Positions 60,208-64,000 of a stretch of 64,000 nt of DNA are shown here, one piece after another. Origin of the DNA: Faecalibacterium sp. UBA1360. GTDB lineage: Bacteria; Bacillota; Clostridia; Oscillospirales; Ruminococcaceae. Numbering within the stretch: the first letter of the stretch is position 1; each line of letters opens with the position of its first letter. Position numbers and translations under genes: made by a program. Location of the stretch: positions 1-64,000 of the forward strand of contig DBRU01000032.1 of NCBI GenBank assembly GCA_002306375.1, read 5' to 3'. The notes under the pieces are model-generated. The model did not search any database. It was not told the DNA's origin and worked only from the letters and a program-made list of their open reading frames with translations.

Positions 60208-61539
60208 ATGGCAAAACCGATCGTGGCCATCGTGGGCCGGCCCAATGTGGGCAAGTCCACCATCTTCAACAAACTTACCGGCCAGCGCATCGCCATCGTG
60301 GAAGATACCCCCGGCGTTACCCGGGACCGCATCTTCTGCGACTGCGAATGGACCGGCCACAAGTTTCTGCTGGTGGACACTGGCGGCATTGAACCCAACA
60401 TTGATGACGGGCTGCTGGCTCACATGCGTCAGCAGGCCCAGATCGCCATCGATTCCGCCGACTGCATCGTCATGGTCACCGATCTGCGCGCCGGCGTGAC
60501 CCCCCAGGACCACGAGGTCGCCGCCATGCTCATGCGCAGCGGCAAGCCGGTGGTGCTGGCGGTGAACAAGTGCGACAAGATCGGCGACCCGCCCATGGAG
60601 CTGTATGATTTTTACGCCCTGGGTCTGGGCGAACTGGTGCCGGTATCCGGCGTGCACGGGCACGGCACCGGCGATCTGCTGGACGCCGTGTGCGCCCACC
60701 TGACCTTTGATGACACCGACGCCGAAGAGGACGACCGCATCCCGGTGGCGGTCATCGGCCGCCCCAACGTGGGCAAATCCAGCCTGATCAACCACATTCT
60801 GGGCGAGGACCGCCTGATCGTGGCCAACGAGGCAGGTACCACCCGGGACGCCATCGACACCGAGGTGGAAAACCAGTACGGCAAGTTCATCTTCACCGAC
60901 ACTGCCGGTCTGCGCAAAAAGGGCAAGGTAGAGGACGGCGTGGAGCGGTTCAGCGTGCTGCGCAGCCTGGCGGCGGTGGAGCGCAGCCGGGTGTGCGTTA
61001 TTATGATCGACGCCACCGTGGGCTTTACCGAGCAGGATTCCAAGGTGGCGGGCTATGCTCACGAACAGGGCAAGGCCTGCGTCATTGCCGTGAACAAGTG
61101 GGACGCTGTGGAGAAGGATACCTACACCATGGACCGCATGCGTAAGGAACTGGAAGAAGCCTTCAGCTTCATGTCCTATGCGCCCATCGTGTTCATCAGC
61201 GCCAAGACCGGCCAGCGCATCGACAAATTGTTCGAGACCATCCAGTTTGTGGACATCCAGAACGGCACCCGTGTGCCCACCGGCGCGCTGAACGAGATGC
61301 TGGCCCGGGCCACGGCCCGGGTGCAGCCGCCTTCGGACAAGGGCAAGCGGCTCAAGATCTTCTATATCACCCAGAGCTCCACCCGCCCGCCCACGTTCGT
61401 CTGCTTTGTGAACCAGAAAGCGCTGTTCCATTTTTCCTATCAGCGGTATATCGAAAACCAGATCCGTGAAAACTTTGGCCTGACCGGGACGCCGATACGG
61501 ATGCTCGTGCGGGAGCACGGCGACGGTTCGGCTCGCTGA
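60208..61539 (+). CDS. der: Ribosome biogenesis GTPase Der (EngA)
   Basis: Der is an essential GTPase with two tandem G domains for 50S assembly. The 443-residue product has P-loops GRPNVGKST (10-18) and GRPNVGKSS in the second domain, DTGG/DTAG switch II segments, NKCD/NKWD G4 motifs and a KH-like C-terminus. AAAGGAGG precedes the ATG. Confidence 0.97.
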   Translation: MAKPIVAIVGRPNVGKSTIFNKLTGQRIAIVEDTPGVTRDRIFCDCEWTGHKFLLVDTGGIEPNIDDGLLAHMRQQAQIAIDSADCIVMVTDLRAGVTPQDHEVAAMLMRSGKPVVLAVNKCDKIGDPPMELYDFYALGLGELVPVSGVHGHGTGDLLDAVCAHLTFDDTDAEEDDRIPVAVIGRPNVGKSSLINHILGEDRLIVANEAGTTRDAIDTEVENQYGKFIFTDTAGLRKKGKVEDGVERFSVLRSLAAVERSRVCVIMIDATVGFTEQDSKVAGYAHEQGKACVIAVNKWDAVEKDTYTMDRMRKELEEAFSFMSYAPIVFISAKTGQRIDKLFETIQFVDIQNGTRVPTGALNEMLARATARVQPPSDKGKRLKIFYITQSSTRPPTFVCFVNQKALFHFSYQRYIENQIRENFGLTGTPIRMLVREHGDGSAR

Positions 61540-61563
61540 CGGTTTTGTGAGGGAGGAATCATT

Positions 61564-62232
61564 ATGGCATTGAAGCTGATCGCGGCCTGTGTATTGGCCG
61601 CGCTGGAAGGTTATCTTTTGGGCAGTATCGTGTTCGGCATCATGATCTCCAAGGTGTTTTGCCACGATGATGTGCGCACCCATGGCAGCGGCAGCGCCGG
61701 CATGACCAACATGCTGCGCACCTACGGCGCGGCGGCGGGCGCGGCCACCGCCATCGGCGACGTGGCCAAGGGCGCGGTGGCCGTGCTCATTGGCCAGTGG
61801 CTGTTCGCGGCGCTGGTGCCCCAGTTCGAACCCGCCTGCGGGGCGTATCTGGCGGCCATTTTTGCGGCCATTGGCCACATGAAGCCCGCCTGGTTCGGAT
61901 TCCACGGCGGCAAGGGCGTGCTGGTTTGCGGCGGCGCGATCCTGGCCTTGCAGCCCCTGGTGTTTCTTGCGCTGGTGGTCATTTTCTGCATCGAATTTGC
62001 CATCACCCGCATCGTGTCCCTGGGCAGCATCATTGTGGCGGCGTTGTACCCGGTGCTGACGCTGTGCTTCTGGGCCTGGCACGGCGCTGACGTGCCCACG
62101 CTGGTGTTCATCGGCATTTGCAGCGCCATCATGGCCTTTATGGTCATTTACATGCACCGCTCTAACATCCAGCGCCTGCGGGAGGGCACCGAGTACCGCT
62201 TCGGACAAAAGAAAAAGGACGGCGGCAAGTAA
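61564..62232 (+). CDS. plsY: Acyl-phosphate glycerol-3-phosphate acyltransferase
   Basis: PlsY acylates glycerol-3-phosphate from acyl-phosphate, the first step of phospholipid synthesis. The 222-residue membrane protein has about five to seven helices and the family motifs GYLLGSIVFGIMIS, HGSGSAGMTNMLRTYG (normally GSGNPGATN) and FGFHGGKGVLV (normally F.GGKG). It lies after der as in many Clostridia. The substitution in the first loop is a variant worth noting but keeps the key Gly/Ser/Asn. Confidence 0.9.
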   Translation: MALKLIAACVLAALEGYLLGSIVFGIMISKVFCHDDVRTHGSGSAGMTNMLRTYGAAAGAATAIGDVAKGAVAVLIGQWLFAALVPQFEPACGAYLAAIFAAIGHMKPAWFGFHGGKGVLVCGGAILALQPLVFLALVVIFCIEFAITRIVSLGSIIVAALYPVLTLCFWAWHGADVPTLVFIGICSAIMAFMVIYMHRSNIQRLREGTEYRFGQKKKDGGK

Positions 62233-62270
62233 ACGCCGCTCCGCGCCTTGCGCACAAGTTGATATCACAA

Positions 62271-62323
62271 ACAGCACCGGGCCGAACCCCGCCAACGCGG
62301 GGAACGGCCCGGTGCTGTTTTGT
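62271..62323 (+). terminator. Terminator after plsY (both directions)
   Basis: ACAGCACCGGGCCG pairs with CGGCCCGGTGCTGT around an inner CCCCG/CGGGG helix, then TTTTGT; it serves the convergent oxidoreductase gene as well. Confidence 0.9.
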
Positions 62324-62334
62324 CTATGCAAGGG

Positions 62335-63348
62335 TCACAGGCGCACCATATGGGGGGTGATGTCAGCCAGGGTCTTTGCGCCGCACATGGCCATGGTGTC
62401 GGCCAGCTCGGCGGCCAGCTGGTCCACATAGGCCTTTACGCCGTCGGCCCCGGCGCCGTACACGGCGGTCACGAAGGGCCGGGCGATCAGCACCGCGTCG
62501 GCGCCCAGCGCCAGGGCGCGGAACACGTCCAATCCTGTGCGGATACCGCCGTCCACCAGCACCAGAGCCCGCTTGTTCACGGCCTTGGCGATCTCGGGCA
62601 GGACCTGGGCGGTGGCGGGGGTGCCGTCCAAAACGCGGCCGCCGTGGTTGGACACCACGATGCCGGCAGCTCCGGCCTGCACAGCCTTTTCGGCCCCCTT
62701 GACGGTCATCACACCCTTGACGATGAAGGGCACGCCGGAATCCCGGATGATGCCGCTCAATTCCTCCACGGTCTTGCTGCCCGCGGGCGGGTCCAGATCC
62801 TTCAAAAAGGGCAGGCCTGCGGCGTCGATGTCCATGGCTGCCGCAAAAGCGCCCGACTGGCGTACCAGGGCCATCTTTTTGGCGACCGTGGCGGCGTCCC
62901 AGGGCTTGACGGTGGGCACGCCGAAGCCGCCGTTTTGCCCGATGGCCCGGCAGGCGGCCTCCATCACGGCGGGGTTGGTACCGTCGCCCGTAAAGGCCAG
63001 GATGCCCGCATCCCGGCAGGCCGGCACCAGAATGTCGTTGTAGGCCAGGTCATCGTATTTGGCGCCGTAGTGCAGCTGTACGGCCCCTACGGGCCCCGCG
63101 AACACGGGCAGCTTGAAGGTATGCCCCAGCAGCGTGCAGCTGGTGTTCGGTGCGCCGGGCTCGCACAGGGTATCCATGTTCACGTGTACGGCCTGCCAGG
63201 CCGCGTAGTTGCGGATGGCGCAGTCGCCCACACCCTTGGCGCCCGGCCCCGGGATGGTCCCGCGGCAGGCGCGGCCGTCGCACACGGGGCAGGCTTTGCA
63301 GGGCCCCATCTGGCCCCGGGCCCGGTCGGCAATGTCCTTGTATGTCAT
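62335..63348 (-). CDS. FMN-dependent alpha-hydroxy-acid oxidoreductase
   Basis: The 337-residue TIM-barrel product belongs to the lactate/glycolate oxidase family, with the FMN and active-site motifs IVVSNHGGRVLDGTPAT and LVDGGIRTGLDVFRALALGADAV. It has an N-terminal cysteine cluster (C17, C20, C23, C28) absent from classical enzymes but seen in Clostridia versions. Substrate unproven; lactate is possible. The start chosen is ATG 63348, nine bases after GGAGAG; the ATG at 63357 is too close to it. Confidence 0.85.
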   Translation of the reverse strand: MTYKDIADRARGQMGPCKACPVCDGRACRGTIPGPGAKGVGDCAIRNYAAWQAVHVNMDTLCEPGAPNTSCTLLGHTFKLPVFAGPVGAVQLHYGAKYDDLAYNDILVPACRDAGILAFTGDGTNPAVMEAACRAIGQNGGFGVPTVKPWDAATVAKKMALVRQSGAFAAAMDIDAAGLPFLKDLDPPAGSKTVEELSGIIRDSGVPFIVKGVMTVKGAEKAVQAGAAGIVVSNHGGRVLDGTPATAQVLPEIAKAVNKRALVLVDGGIRTGLDVFRALALGADAVLIARPFVTAVYGAGADGVKAYVDQLAAELADTMAMCGAKTLADITPHMVRL

Positions 63349-63385
63349 GGCAAACATCTCTCCTTATGTTGGCTATCTATGCCTA

Positions 63386-63414
63386 ATACTACGCCTTTTT
63401 GAAAGCGAACGCAA
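63386..63414 (-). promoter_or_regulatory. Promoter for the hydroxy-acid oxidoreductase
   Basis: On the minus strand TTGCGT (63409-63414) and TAGTAT (63386-63391) are 17 bases apart, about 40 bases before the ATG. Confidence 0.6.
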
Positions 63415-63495
63415 GCCGCGGGCGCTCTTTTCTTTTTGCCGTCGGTGTGCTATGCTAGAAACGGCGGTCACACACCGCAGGAAAGGAACAGCGCC

Positions 63496-64000
63496 ATGAA
63501 ATTTTCTCAAATGCCTTATCAGCGCCCCGACCTGGACAAGGTCCTGGCCGGCTGCGCCGATTTTGCCGCGCGCCTGGCCGCGGCCGACAGCGGGGAAGAC
63601 CTTGTCCGTCTTTACCGGGAGGAAAACGCCTTTCTCTCCCACTACCGCACGGCCCAGGTGCTGGCCAACATCCACTATACCCAGGACACCCGGGACAAGG
63701 CCTGGGTGGCGGAGCAGGACTGGTTCGACGCCAATGGTCCCGCCGTGGCCAAGGCCGAGACCGACATCGCCCGGGCCATTTTGTCCAACCCCCATGCCGA
63801 CGCCCTGGCGGCCGCTTTTGGATCTACCGTGCTGCCCACCCTGAAAAACCGGGTGTTGTCCATGGACGAGCGCACGGTGGCCCTTCAGCAGGAGGAGAAC
63901 GCCCTGACCAGCGCCTACCAGCGCCTGTACGGCGGCGCGCTGGTGGAGCTGGACGGCAAGCAGCTGACCATCCCCCAGCTGACGCCCTACAAGCAAAGCA
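63496..64000 (+). CDS. M3 family oligoendopeptidase, 5' part (runs off the window)
   Basis: The first 168 codons are in the window, starting MKFSQMPYQRPDLDKVL with AAAGGA ahead of the ATG. The N-terminal helical region (HYTQDTRDKAWVAEQDWFD, LDGKQLTIPQLTPY) resembles PepF-type oligoendopeptidases of the M3 family, which cut short peptides in the cytoplasm. The HExxH zinc motif would lie beyond the edge, so activity cannot be checked. It diverges from the oxidoreductase gene; a weak TATGCT box lies at 63451-63456. Confidence 0.85.
   Translation, partial: MKFSQMPYQRPDLDKVLAGCADFAARLAAADSGEDLVRLYREENAFLSHYRTAQVLANIHYTQDTRDKAWVAEQDWFDANGPAVAKAETDIARAILSNPHADALAAAFGSTVLPTLKNRVLSMDERTVALQQEENALTSAYQRLYGGALVELDGKQLTIPQLTPYKQS

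Noticed and set aside
60178..62331. 717-codon minus-strand frame opposite der and plsY
   Set aside because: Antisense shadow of conserved genes with no independent signals.

Overview
The window reads as chromosome of a GC-rich, spore-forming member of the Clostridia, probably an Oscillospirales/Ruminococcaceae-type gut anaerobe related to Gemmiger or Subdoligranulum (inferred from gene content; no search was run). Supporting signs are a 22-residue SpoVM, SipL, SpoIVA, BofA and GerW (endospore genes), RemA, a group-B-type [FeFe] hydrogenase, a carboxyltransferase/biotin-carrier/OadA-like operon, and Clostridia-type gene order. Coding density is high. No phage, insertion sequence, integrase or CRISPR array was seen. 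The one compositional outlier is a lower-GC patch (about 0.65-1.53 kb) carrying a GNAT acetyltransferase.

Layout. 1-640: 3' end of an rRNA operon (23S end, 5S, tRNA-Glu, terminator). 0.7-18.8 kb: mostly minus strand, with the acetyltransferase, gltD-gltB behind a promoter and leader terminator, mscL, an Mrp-type Fe-S carrier, purine nucleoside phosphorylase, 4-alpha-glucanotransferase, an ABC exporter, an SGNH-fold lipoprotein with a long Pro-Glu tail, and an ATP-grasp gene with a DUF4250 gene. A MurJ/SpoVB-like flippase is the only plus-strand gene there. 18.8-26.8 kb: rpmB diverges from a site-2 protease - scpA - scpB - DUF2953 - gerW - rluB run, followed by a three-gene biotin-dependent carboxyltransferase operon. 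26.8-39.4 kb: one long plus-strand run of core genes (yicC, remA, gmk, priA, a small membrane protein, def, fmt, rsmB, rlmN, PP2C phosphatase, prkC, rsgA, thiN). 39.5-43.3 kb: sporulation block spoVM, sipL, spoIVA, DUF2508 gene, bofA. 43.4-49.5 kb: rnpB on the minus strand with a promoter back to back with that of an RluA-type synthase, then an M23 peptidase, murA, yycJ and rlmH. 49.6-54.8 kb: hydrogenase, a sigma factor with its membrane partner, mtaB. 54.8-64 kb: dacF-like carboxypeptidase, pgi, a small P-loop protein, DUF177-rpmF, a DUF512 protein, der, plsY, an FMN-dependent hydroxy-acid oxidoreductase, and the 5' part of an M3 oligopeptidase running off the end.

How the genes fit together. 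Translation and ribosome maturation dominate (rpmB, rpmF, def, fmt, rsmB, rlmN, rsgA, der, rlmH, rluB, the RluA-type synthase, mtaB, rnpB), with cell-wall synthesis and remodelling (murA, dacF, M23, flippase, PrkC with its phosphatase) and forespore coat assembly (SpoVM anchors SpoIVA; SipL binds SpoIVA). Vegetative-type promoters with 17-bp spacers could be picked out in front of many transcription units. The most interesting items are the contiguous coat-basement cluster, a transcarboxylase-like operon lacking a decarboxylase beta subunit, the gltB leader with a palindrome between -35 and -10 and a terminator at the transcript 5' end, and several small genes of unknown function.
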